Part shown: piece after piece, positions 1 through 6,580 of the stretch
Numbering within the stretch: position 1 is the first letter of the stretch
Layout of the letters: every line of letters begins with the position of its first letter
NCBI GenBank assembly: GCA_946545105.1
Contig: CAMNMY010000007.1
Span: forward strand, 1 to 11,417
Reading direction: 5' to 3'
DNA: 11,417 bases
Source of the DNA: an uncultured Clostridia bacterium
GTDB taxonomy: Bacteria; Bacillota_A; Clostridia; Christensenellales; UBA3700
Position numbers and translations under genes: made by a program
Notes under the pieces: generated by a model
Told to the model about the DNA's origin: nothing
Databases searched by the model: none
What the model saw: the letters and a program-made list of their open reading frames with translations, nothing else

Positions 1-1
1 T

Positions 2-121
2 GTGGTTGGATTAACTACATATTGCATCCAACAATATCAACAAAAGAAAAAGCAGCCAAAGATTGATGAAACACAAAAAGATGACAAAGAGGAGGTAAAT
101 GAAGATGAACATCTATCTTAG
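2..121 (+). CDS. Chromate transporter half, C-terminal tail (partial)
   Basis: This is the 3' end of a gene that begins before the window. The frame is open from the first bases and stops with TAG at 119-121, leaving 39 residues: a short hydrophobic stretch (VVGLTTYC), then a strongly charged Lys/Glu/Asp tail such as a cytoplasmic extension after a last membrane helix. The next gene starts inside it at 105, a 17-bp overlap in another frame, as is common for translationally coupled gene pairs. Firmicutes usually encode the CHR (ChrA) transporter as two adjacent half-genes of about 190 codons each, so by position this should be the first half. Too little remains to prove the family from sequence; the call rests on the partner. 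Confidence 0.6.
   Translation: MVGLTTYCIQQYQQKKKQPKIDETQKDDKEEVNEDEHLS
90..95 (+). promoter_or_regulatory. Shine-Dalgarno site deciding the start of the CHR gene
   Basis: AGGAGG lies 9 nt before the ATG at 105 but only 3 nt before the ATG at 99. The spacing favours 105 as the true start. Confidence 0.7.
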
Positions 122-677
122 TTTATTTCTATCTTTTCTAAAAATTGGTTTATTCTCTTTTGGCGGTGGATATGGAATGATTCCACTTATTAAAGAAGAA
201 GTTACAAAAAATGGTTGGATGAGTGAATCTCAACTTCTAGACATTATAGGCATAAGTGAATCTACCCCAGGCCCTATCGCTGTTAATATGGCAACTTTCA
301 TCGGTTCAACACAAGGTGGAATATTGGGCTCTATCATAGCAACTATATCTGTTATTCTCCCTGCGTTTTTGATTATGCTTTTGATTGTTTCTCTATTAAA
401 ACGCTATTCTGAAAACAAATATGTAGGTGCTGCACTTGCTTGCGTAAGGCAAGTAGTTATAGGTCTTATCATTTCTGTTGGTCTTTTATTATTTGCTGAT
501 TTAGTATTTGGGGATTTATCTCTAAGAGCATTTAGTTTCGATTGGAGAGCTTTAATAATAGCTGTTGTTATAGCATCAGTTATGGCAGTATCTAAGTATT
601 GCTTCAAAAAGCAAGTTCCTGCCATTTTAATAATTGTTATATCTGCTTGTTTAGGAATGGGATTATACGCTATTTAG
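105..677 (+). CDS. Chromate transporter (CHR family) half-subunit
   Basis: Integral membrane protein of 190 residues, the usual length of a half-size CHR domain. The family hallmark comes early: a first helix running into FSFGGGYGMIPLI, then the ESTPGPIAVNMATFIG motif around residues 50-65, followed by several hydrophobic helices to the C-terminus. CHR proteins export chromate, possibly in exchange for sulfate, and paired half-genes probably form a heterodimer; the real substrate in an anaerobe is often untested. The start at 105 is chosen over the in-frame ATG at 99 because of Shine-Dalgarno spacing. The gene overlaps the end of the upstream partner, consistent with coupled translation. Its 3' end overlaps the convergent gene on the other strand by 8 bp, and I see no terminator of its own. 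Confidence 0.88.
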   Translation: MNIYLSLFLSFLKIGLFSFGGGYGMIPLIKEEVTKNGWMSESQLLDIIGISESTPGPIAVNMATFIGSTQGGILGSIIATISVILPAFLIMLLIVSLLKRYSENKYVGAALACVRQVVIGLIISVGLLLFADLVFGDLSLRAFSFDWRALIIAVVIASVMAVSKYCFKKQVPAILIIVISACLGMGLYAI

Positions 678-1350
678 TTCCCTTATATTTTGGACATACC
701 GCAATACATTGACCGCATACTGAACCACGTCCAATATTTTGGTAATTCTTTTTCATATATGTTGAACACTTTTCAGCGTCGAATATTGTTTCTCTTGCAT
801 CGCCCATAACATAATTCTTTCCAAGGATTGCTCCAGCTGGGCACGCGTTGAAACATAACATACAATTTCCACACTTATTTTCAGAGATTGGTTTTTCCGC
901 TTTAAGTGGCATCATAGTTAATACTGTAGCCATTCTAACTCTACCACCATAATCATCAGATATAAATATACCACTCTTTCCAATCCAACCAAGGCCAGCT
1001 AAAACTGCAGCTGTCTTATGAGAGAATGCACCTTTGTATGGATCCTCTGTTGAAGATTGAGATGCAGGTATAGTCATTGATTTATATCCTAGCCTATCTA
1101 AATATGTAGCTGTGAATAATGCCATTTGGTCAAGTGCAGTATTAACATCTCTATAATGATGGAAGTATTCATAAGTTGGAGCCTTTGCATCATTAATCTG
1201 ATCAAAGTATTCATCAAGCAATTTATATCCAATTGTTATTGCGCCAATATATCCCTTGTTACCTTCTATTTTAGATATGTCTGAAAAACCAATTAGGCTT
1301 GCACCTTTGTCCCATAGTATTTTCTTTAAATCTTCCAATTCTTTAATCAT
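670..1350 (-). CDS. QueG-like double 4Fe-4S protein (short form)
   Basis: A 226-residue protein related to the epoxyqueuosine reductase family (COG1600). The central block around residues 110-145 (SHKTAAVLAGLGWIGKSG, then GGRVRMATVLT) is typical of QueG. It is followed by two ferredoxin-like cysteine sets: C160, C163, C166, C170-P and C195, C212, C215, C219-P, enough for two 4Fe-4S clusters. True QueG proteins are usually clearly longer and continue past the second cluster; this one stops seven residues after it. It may therefore be a paralogue with another substrate, and QueG function is not assured. The ATG at 1350 forms an ATGA overlap with the rlmA stop and has GGAG 8 nt upstream; an in-frame TTG at 1362 is less likely. 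It is the last gene of its block and converges on the CHR gene. Confidence 0.75.
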   Translation of the reverse strand: MIKELEDLKKILWDKGASLIGFSDISKIEGNKGYIGAITIGYKLLDEYFDQINDAKAPTYEYFHHYRDVNTALDQMALFTATYLDRLGYKSMTIPASQSSTEDPYKGAFSHKTAAVLAGLGWIGKSGIFISDDYGGRVRMATVLTMMPLKAEKPISENKCGNCMLCFNACPAGAILGKNYVMGDARETIFDAEKCSTYMKKNYQNIGRGSVCGQCIAVCPKYKGTK

Positions 1351-2147
1351 GCTTTTCTCCAAATAGCAATTATAAAATCTATTGTTATTTTTAAATTATT
1401 TACGCTTTGCAAATTCTCAATGTCTTCAATCTTTGTTTTATATAAATATGGAGTCATTGTGAATAGATGAATCAAATCATCTTTGTTTACCTCAATCTCA
1501 TATGTTAGAGGTATTGTCTCTTTTATTATAAATCCATCGTACTCTATTTGAGGTTCATTTTCATATGTCTTTTCTTTATACAAAAGTTCTTTTAATTCAT
1601 AAAGATGTTTCTTGCCTGGCATTACTTGAATCAATATTCCATCATCTTTTAAAACCCTTTTATATTCATCATTTGCCTTAGGTGAAAAGATATTTAATAT
1701 AACATCTTGAGATTTATCTTCTATTGGCAAATCGAATATAGAAGCTACAAAATATTGAGATTCTTTATCTTTCTTAGCTGCTGCGCGAACGGCAAATTTA
1801 GATATATCTATACCGATTAAATCAATACATGGCGATAATATTTCCTTCATATGTATTGAATAGTAGCCTACTCCACACCCTGCATCTAAAAGGCTAATCC
1901 TTTTGGAATTAATATTTGAAACAACTTCCTTAATGCGATTTGCAAGTGGTTCGTAATATCCCTTTTGAAGGAATTGAACTCTTGCAGAAACCATCTCTTT
2001 ATTGTCTCCTGGGAATTGAGAATTCTTTTTATTACTTAGCAATAAATTAGCATAACCTTCTTTGGCTATATCAAAGGAATGGTTATGCTTACATATATAA
2101 ACATTATCTTTCTTTATGAGTGTTTCTTTGCAATTAGGACAAAGCAA
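1347..2147 (-). CDS. rlmA: 23S rRNA (guanine-N1)-methyltransferase, RlmA family
   Basis: A 266-residue SAM-dependent methyltransferase that modifies a guanine in the hairpin-35 region of 23S rRNA near the peptide exit tunnel (G745 or G748 depending on subtype). The N-terminal zinc finger is visible (C3, C6, C19, H23), followed by the family signature SFDIAKEGYANLLL at 24-37 and GDNKEMVSAR around 47-56. SAM motif I is LLDAGCGVGYYS at 87-98. The LNIFSPKANDEYKRVLK segment at 151-167 and the late MTPYLYKT at 231-238 are also typical. The start is TTG at 2147, directly after the cysK-like stop, with AAGG 7 nt upstream; the next Met is residue 52 and would remove the zinc finger. Subtype I versus II, relevant to macrolide response, cannot be settled here. 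Confidence 0.92.
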   Translation of the reverse strand: MLCPNCKETLIKKDNVYICKHNHSFDIAKEGYANLLLSNKKNSQFPGDNKEMVSARVQFLQKGYYEPLANRIKEVVSNINSKRISLLDAGCGVGYYSIHMKEILSPCIDLIGIDISKFAVRAAAKKDKESQYFVASIFDLPIEDKSQDVILNIFSPKANDEYKRVLKDDGILIQVMPGKKHLYELKELLYKEKTYENEPQIEYDGFIIKETIPLTYEIEVNKDDLIHLFTMTPYLYKTKIEDIENLQSVNNLKITIDFIIAIWRKA

Positions 2148-3080
2148 TTATTCACCTTCAAACAATGGAGTTGAGAAATATCTCTCTGCAGTATCTGGCA
2201 ATACTGTTACTACAGTTTTTCCCTTACCTAGTTTTTTCGCAAGCTTTATTGCTGCACATACATTTGTGCCAGATGAAATACCACAAAGGATTCCTTCCTT
2301 CTTTGCCAATTCTTTTGAAGTATTTAAGGCTTCATCATCTGTTACGATACAAATATCATCATAAATATTTTGATTTAAAATTGGAGGGATTACGCCATCG
2401 CCAATACCCATTTGGATATGAGTTCCAATACTACCGCCAGATAACACTGCTGCATTTTCTGGTTCAACTGCCCAAATTGTCATTTGTGGATATTGAGCCT
2501 TTAGAACTTCTCCAATACCAGTAATTGTTCCACCAGTTCCAATACCTGAGCAGAATCCATCAATAGGACCTGCAACTTGCTCTAGTATTTCAAGCGCAGT
2601 GTGATGTCTATGTGCAATTGGATTTGCTGGATTTGCAAATTGTTGAGGAACAAATACCTTATTGTTTTCTTTTGCCATTTTTAGTGCTGTTTGTAAACAC
2701 TCTTCCATACATGCACCGATATCTCCAGCGTCATGAATCAATATTACTTCAGCGCCATAATGCTTAATTATTTTTCTTCTTTCAACTGATACACTATCTG
2801 GCATTATAATTATTGTCTTATAGCCTCTAACGGCGCCTACCAATGCAAGACCAATACCTTGATTGCCTGATGTTGGTTCAACAATTATTGAATCTTTATT
2901 TAATAGGCCTTTTTCTTCTGCATCGCAAATCATGTTGTATGCAGTTCTTGTTTTTATTGAGCCACCTACATTTAGGCCCTCAAATTTCACAATTACTTGG
3001 GCAGAATCTTCATCTACCATTTTGTTTAATCTAATAATTGGCGTATGACCAATTGCTTCTAATATATTATTGTTAATCAT
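2148..3080 (-). CDS. cysK: Cysteine synthase-like PLP enzyme (OASS/CBS family)
   Basis: A 310-residue fold-type II PLP enzyme, normal length for O-acetylserine sulfhydrylase, which makes cysteine from O-acetylserine and sulfide in the cytoplasm. The PLP lysine is K43 in NVGGSIKTR; the substrate loop is EPTSGNQGIG at 68-77; the phosphate-binding glycines are GTGGT at 181-185; and GISSGT at 267-272 carries the serine expected to contact the pyridine nitrogen. Two signatures differ from textbook CysK, which has KDR and SGNTG at the corresponding places, so a related beta-replacement activity (for example sulfide-producing or another O-activated serine donor) is possible. The ATG has AAGGA 5 nt upstream. 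It lies 1 bp after the phosphatase gene and directly abuts rlmA, so it is clearly co-transcribed. Confidence 0.85.
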   Translation of the reverse strand: MINNNILEAIGHTPIIRLNKMVDEDSAQVIVKFEGLNVGGSIKTRTAYNMICDAEEKGLLNKDSIIVEPTSGNQGIGLALVGAVRGYKTIIIMPDSVSVERRKIIKHYGAEVILIHDAGDIGACMEECLQTALKMAKENNKVFVPQQFANPANPIAHRHHTALEILEQVAGPIDGFCSGIGTGGTITGIGEVLKAQYPQMTIWAVEPENAAVLSGGSIGTHIQMGIGDGVIPPILNQNIYDDICIVTDDEALNTSKELAKKEGILCGISSGTNVCAAIKLAKKLGKGKTVVTVLPDTAERYFSTPLFEGE

Positions 3081-3081
3081 A

Positions 3082-3564
3082 TCAATCCTTAATTTTGGTT
3101 TTTAGATATTCTAAAAAACATCTACAGCCATTGTCAATTTCCTTATATACTTTCTCAAAGTTTCCGCTATACCAAGGATCTTCAATCTCCTTTGGATTTG
3201 GAGTAAAGTCCAATAGCTTATGAACTTTGTTGTCTTTGTCTTCTTTTATTATTCTCATCAAGTTATACTTGTTCATCTCATCCATGACAATTATGTAATC
3301 AAACTCATTATAGTCTTTCATTGTAAATTGTTTTGCTCTATGAGATGCATAACCATTAATATTGTGTTTATCTAATTCTGCTTTTGCATATGGATATATT
3401 CCATTTCCAATTTCTTCTCTTGAAGTTGCCATAGAATCAACATAGAAATAATCATTCAAGTTTTCCTTGTTAATCATATCTAGGAAAATGAATTTTGCCA
3501 TTGGTGATCTACAAATATTTCCATGGCATATAAATGCAACTTTAATTTTAGAGTATTCTGACAT
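3082..3564 (-). CDS. Low-molecular-weight protein-tyrosine phosphatase
   Basis: A 160-residue cytoplasmic phosphatase of the LMW-PTP family, which also includes arsenate reductases. The P-loop C13-HGNIC-R19-S20 matches the CX5R active site and follows the first beta strand (KVAFI). The general-acid loop is D129-P130-W131, near the C-terminus as expected. Family length is about 150-160. Targets in bacteria are typically tyrosine phosphorylated proteins such as tyrosine kinases of polysaccharide synthesis; no such kinase is in the window, so the target is unknown. The start codon lies inside the upstream nitroreductase gene (17-bp overlap), with AAGGA about a dozen bases before the ATG, which suggests coupled translation. 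The arsenate reductase option is less likely because the extra redox cysteines typical of that group are not evident. Confidence 0.88.
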   Translation of the reverse strand: MSEYSKIKVAFICHGNICRSPMAKFIFLDMINKENLNDYFYVDSMATSREEIGNGIYPYAKAELDKHNINGYASHRAKQFTMKDYNEFDYIIVMDEMNKYNLMRIIKEDKDNKVHKLLDFTPNPKEIEDPWYSGNFEKVYKEIDNGCRCFLEYLKTKIKD

Positions 3565-4321
3565 AAGCCTTATTCCTTGGTGCGGTTCTTTTGTATTTTA
3601 CTTTTGGATATCCAAATACCATACAAGAACATAGTTCATGTCCCTTTGGTAATTTTATTAATCTTCTTAATTTTGGACTTAATGAAAAGCAAGTTTCAAA
3701 AAATCCGCTATATAGAGTTCCGATACCTAATGTTGCTGCCATCATTTCCATATATGCTGAAGCAAGACCGCCATTTAACTTACTCTTTGCGGAAACTAGT
3801 ATAACCAGCTTAGATCCCTTGAAGAAGAAATGATCATCAATGTTTAAATTCTTAATGCCTTTTGAAAACTTCTTTGCTGTGTTAACTCCAAATCTAAATA
3901 AAGAAACACAAATTTTTTCAGCCTCATCTTGCTTTGTGCCTAAAATATTAAAGCAAACATCTTGAGCATTAGCCCCTGTTGGACTATATCTTCCTGCATC
4001 AATAATCTTATCTATCTTATCTTGCTCTATTTCTTGATCTTTAAATTGACGCATTGTACGTCTAGAGTGAATAGCTTTTAAAAACTCTTCACTATCAAAA
4101 TTCGTAAATGGTACTACCTCGTGTATGTTTGTAGTATCTGCACCTTCTATAGAAACTGCTTCATTTGGACAAATAGCATAGCAATGGCCACAACCAATAC
4201 AAAGGCCGTTCGCGATTGCAGCTTTGTTGTCCTTAATTTCAAAATGTGAAGCTGGGCAATCTTTTACACACAACCCACATCCTATACACTTGTCATTGTC
4301 AATATTAATTACGTAACCCAT
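3548..4321 (-). CDS. Ferredoxin-nitroreductase fusion protein
   Basis: A 257-residue fusion. Residues 1-55 form a bacterial 2[4Fe-4S] ferredoxin domain with C12, C15, C18, C22 and C41, C44, C47, C51, each set ending in CP. From about residue 80 an FMN-dependent nitroreductase fold follows: SRRTMRQF at 86-93 (FMN phosphate contacts), SPTGANAQ around 114-121, and the ATLGIGTLYSGFF helix later. Such fusions are common in anaerobes and take electrons from Fe-S carriers to reduce FMN substrates; the physiological substrate is generally unknown. The ATG at 4321 is used. An in-frame TTG two codons upstream adds nothing. Unusually I see no Shine-Dalgarno before it, and a GC hairpin ends 12 nt upstream. 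It is the first gene of a block with the phosphatase, cysteine synthase, rlmA and QueG-like genes. Confidence 0.88.
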   Translation of the reverse strand: MGYVINIDNDKCIGCGLCVKDCPASHFEIKDNKAAIANGLCIGCGHCYAICPNEAVSIEGADTTNIHEVVPFTNFDSEEFLKAIHSRRTMRQFKDQEIEQDKIDKIIDAGRYSPTGANAQDVCFNILGTKQDEAEKICVSLFRFGVNTAKKFSKGIKNLNIDDHFFFKGSKLVILVSAKSKLNGGLASAYMEMMAATLGIGTLYSGFFETCFSLSPKLRRLIKLPKGHELCSCMVFGYPKVKYKRTAPRNKAYVRIL

Positions 4322-4333
4322 ATACAAACTAAT

Positions 4334-4355
4334 AGCGCCTATATTTCAAGGCGCT
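4334..4355 (-). terminator. Possible intrinsic terminator or attenuator hairpin
   Basis: A perfect 7-bp inverted repeat, AGCGCCT and AGGCGCT, with an 8-nt loop, is a marked GC patch in AT-rich DNA. It lies 11 nt after the phosphoribosyltransferase stop and 12 nt before the nitroreductase ATG. On the minus strand it is preceded by AAAA and followed by the imperfect tract ATTAGTTTGTAT, so termination may be partial. On the plus strand a better T-run follows, but no plus-strand gene is nearby. Confidence 0.5.
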
Positions 4356-4366
4356 TTTGCTATCTT

Positions 4367-4912
4367 TTATTTTTCGCGTGGAAAAATTGGTAGTGGCTCT
4401 AAGAACACAATATCCTTTCTATCTGCAGCCTTTCCTTCTGCTAATACTGCGCATTTAGCAGCTTCAATACCACCTGCATACTCTAGCAATTTTTCAAGTG
4501 ATGCCAAAGATTCGCCTGTTGAAATAACATCATCAACAACCAAAACTTTCTTTCCTTTTAATTTTGCAACATCAAAATCATCTAGGTATAACTTTTGTGC
4601 TCTTGCTGTTGTTATTGATCTAACATCTACTTCATGTGGATTTACCATATAAAGCTTAATGCCTTTTCTTGCTACTACATAATTCTTTCCAGATTGTCTT
4701 GACATTTCATAAGCAAGAGGAATTCCCTTTGATTCTGCTGTTAAAATAACATCAAATTCTGGAACCTTCTTTAATAACTCTGAAGCAACAGCTTGTGTTA
4801 GCTCTACATCAGAAAACATAACAAATCCTGCAATATATAAATCGTCATTTAATGGGCAAAGTGGTAAATCTCTTTCAAGCCCAGCAATTGTCATGTGATA
4901 AAACTTACTCAT
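4367..4912 (-). CDS. Purine-type phosphoribosyltransferase (APRT/XPRT-like)
   Basis: A 181-residue type I phosphoribosyltransferase that should join a purine base to PRPP. The PRPP signature VLVVDDVISTGES is at 123-135. Other conserved pieces are AESKGIPLA at 59-67 (pyrophosphate loop) and ARKG at 81-84, with the flexible-loop region SITTARAQKL around 99-108. The layout resembles adenine and xanthine phosphoribosyltransferases rather than the hypoxanthine enzyme encoded two genes upstream. Which base it uses cannot be read from the sequence. The ATG at 4912 has AGGAG 9 nt upstream and overlaps the stop of the membrane-protein gene by 8 bp; a longer frame from a TTG at 4954 lacks such support. 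The gene is last in its block and is followed by a hairpin. Confidence 0.82.
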   Translation of the reverse strand: MSKFYHMTIAGLERDLPLCPLNDDLYIAGFVMFSDVELTQAVASELLKKVPEFDVILTAESKGIPLAYEMSRQSGKNYVVARKGIKLYMVNPHEVDVRSITTARAQKLYLDDFDVAKLKGKKVLVVDDVISTGESLASLEKLLEYAGGIEAAKCAVLAEGKAADRKDIVFLEPLPIFPREK

Positions 4913-5504
4913 TTGTAACTTCTCCTTTTTTATTCTTATTAAATAAATCTCCAAGTGTCATTCCCTTTATTTGCAACCAACCACTCAAGATTGGGAAAGC
5001 TAAGAAAATGATACTCATTATTATTCCTAGTACATAGACTGTCATTAATAGGCCTTTAGATCCAAATCCGCCAAATTCTTTAGGTCCAAATATTGTTCCT
5101 AAATCATTAGCTATTGTTCCAAACATTCCATCAATAAACTCACCAAGGCCTGAACCATAAGCGGCAATATCTACGTTCATGTTGTATGCAGCAAAACAAA
5201 TGAATGCTAAAAGTAGAGGAATTGTTAAAATTGTGCTATATGTTGTAACCCCAATAGTTAATCCTTTCATCCATTTCTTATCGTCTAATTGTCCTGCATT
5301 TATAGATATTGACATAATGCCAATAGCCATAGTAACAACGATAATTACATAACATATGATAATGTGGAAATCTTTAATCTTATCTAGATATGAAAGGCCA
5401 ACATTGATTCCCATTCCTGTTTGCAATATAGACATAATACCCCAAATATTTAGAAGTACAGATACTGCAAATAAACATAATTGTACCTTTAGTTTTTTAG
5501 TCAT
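4905..5504 (-). CDS. Four-helix membrane protein of unknown function
   Basis: I do not recognise this 199-residue protein. It has four hydrophobic segments, about residues 8-27, 46-68, 82-107 and 151-177, with Lys-rich ends at both termini, suggesting cytoplasmic N- and C-termini. Between helices 3 and 4 is a Gly-rich stretch (GSGLGEFIDGMFGTIANDLG, then FGGFG) that would face the outside in this topology. No catalytic or transporter signature is evident, and it is too small for known purine permeases. The ATG has AGGG 6 nt upstream. It sits between two purine-type phosphoribosyltransferase genes, 21 nt after hpt and overlapping the next by 8 bp, so it is co-expressed with base salvage. A role in uptake or in sensing is inference only. 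Confidence 0.75.
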   Translation of the reverse strand: MTKKLKVQLCLFAVSVLLNIWGIMSILQTGMGINVGLSYLDKIKDFHIIICYVIIVVTMAIGIMSISINAGQLDDKKWMKGLTIGVTTYSTILTIPLLLAFICFAAYNMNVDIAAYGSGLGEFIDGMFGTIANDLGTIFGPKEFGGFGSKGLLMTVYVLGIIMSIIFLAFPILSGWLQIKGMTLGDLFNKNKKGEVTNE

Positions 5505-5525
5505 ACTTAACCCTTTACCCTTTTA

Positions 5526-6065
5526 TTATTTTGTATACACTTCTGGCTTTAAAATGCATACATCTTTCAAATTTCTATATCTTTCTGCATAATCCAATCC
5601 ACATCCGACAACAAATTTGTCTTCAATTTCAAAGCCTACATAATCTCCTTTAAATTCAACTTTTCTTCTAGATGGTTTATCTAAAAGAGTACATACTTTA
5701 ATAGATGCTGGACCACGTTGTTCTAAGATTTTCTTCAAGAATGACAATGTGCTTCCTGAGTCAATAATATCTTCAACTATAATAACATCCTTTCCCGCAA
5801 GTGGAGTGTTGATATCCTTAACAATTCTAACTTCACCTGATGATGTAGTTCCTGCACCATAGCTAGATACTGACATAAATTCGAATCTTACATCAAGATT
5901 GATTTCTCTAACTAAATCGCAAAAAAATACTGATGCACCACGTAGAATGCAAATGAATGTTACAGTCTTTCCTTGATAATCCTTTTCTATTTGTTTTGCT
6001 AGTTCATATATTCTAGCTTTTAGTTTTTCTTCTGGTATTAATATGCTTTCAATATCCTTTAACAT
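5526..6065 (-). CDS. hpt: Hypoxanthine phosphoribosyltransferase
   Basis: A 179-residue cytoplasmic purine salvage enzyme that makes IMP (and usually GMP) from hypoxanthine or guanine and PRPP. The family motifs appear in order: the pyrophosphate loop LRGA at 41-44, the flexible-loop SSYG at 67-70, the PRPP signature VIIVEDIIDSGSTL at 94-107, the base-contacting lysine K130 in LLDKPSRR, and the C-terminal DKFVVGCGLDYAERYRNL at 149-166. Length is normal for bacterial HPRT. AAGGAGC precedes the ATG with good spacing. In many Firmicutes hpt sits between tilS and ftsH; here it is instead downstream of a GNAT and fprA and upstream of an unknown membrane protein and a second phosphoribosyltransferase, a purine salvage grouping. 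Confidence 0.95.
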   Translation of the reverse strand: MLKDIESILIPEEKLKARIYELAKQIEKDYQGKTVTFICILRGASVFFCDLVREINLDVRFEFMSVSSYGAGTTSSGEVRIVKDINTPLAGKDVIIVEDIIDSGSTLSFLKKILEQRGPASIKVCTLLDKPSRRKVEFKGDYVGFEIEDKFVVGCGLDYAERYRNLKDVCILKPEVYTK

Positions 6066-6076
6066 AAATACGCTCC

Positions 6077-6580
6077 TTATATAATAAAATCGAAAGTGCC
6101 ATTATCATTTTCTAATGCGCCCTTCTTTAATTCTTTGCATAATATAAATTGGTCATCATAATGATTAGAATTAAATAAGCCAAATTCAATTGTTTGTTTA
6201 AATCCCATCCTATTGTAGAATTTTGGATTCCCAGCAACAAACACTGCTTCATATCCCAATTCTCTAGCCTTTGTTAAAGCTACAGATATAATACTTTGAC
6301 CCAATCCCATATTTCTATAATCTAATTCAACACAAACAATATTTAGCAACAGTGCTTTTGCATTTAGTTTGGCTTTAAATTTTGACAACACAACATCGCC
6401 AACAATCTTACCATCTTCCTCAGCAACGTACTCTAATTCTTTTATATATTCTTGAGAGTTTCTTACATTGGATGCATAGTTTTGCTCATCGCCACTAGAC
6501 ACAAAGGCCGTCGTGAAAGCCTTTTGTGTAAAGTCATACATATATGAATAGTCTTGATCTTTAATTGGTCTTATTATCAT
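6077..6580 (-). CDS. GNAT family N-acetyltransferase (YhbS-like)
   Basis: A 167-residue single-domain GNAT that should transfer an acetyl group from acetyl-CoA to an amine; the acceptor is unknown. The acetyl-CoA loop is in DYRNMGLGQSII at about 87-98, after the strand LLLNIVCVEL. The segment AVFVAGNPKFYNRMGFK at 112-128 resembles the COG3153 (YhbS) subgroup. The end is a short tail with GTFDFII. The start ATG shares one base with the fprA stop (TAATG), so translation is likely re-initiated from the upstream gene. The gap to hpt is 11 nt, so it belongs to the same transcript. The context does not point to a substrate. Confidence 0.85.
   Translation of the reverse strand: MIIRPIKDQDYSYMYDFTQKAFTTAFVSSGDEQNYASNVRNSQEYIKELEYVAEEDGKIVGDVVLSKFKAKLNAKALLLNIVCVELDYRNMGLGQSIISVALTKARELGYEAVFVAGNPKFYNRMGFKQTIEFGLFNSNHYDDQFILCKELKKGALENDNGTFDFII

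Noticed and set aside
1351..1362. TTG start of the QueG-like protein
   Set aside because: The ATG at 1350 has a well-placed GGAG and the classic 4-bp stop overlap.
2116..3048. Several plus-strand open frames opposite the cysteine synthase gene
   Set aside because: They are antisense shadows of a gene with clear PLP motifs; their translations have no family signature.
3082..3564. Arsenate reductase instead of tyrosine phosphatase
   Set aside because: The DPW acid loop and overall layout fit the phosphatase, there is no ars gene nearby, and the C-terminal redox cysteine pair of ArsC is not evident, though C147 and C149 keep a small doubt.
4334..4380. Plus-strand terminator reading of the GC hairpin
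   Set aside because: The T-run on the plus strand is better, but no plus-strand gene ends anywhere near; the minus-strand reading fits the gene order.
4913..4954. TTG-initiated N-terminal extension of the phosphoribosyltransferase
   Set aside because: It would add 14 Lys/Ile-rich residues inside the membrane-protein gene; the ATG at 4912 has AGGAG at 9 nt.
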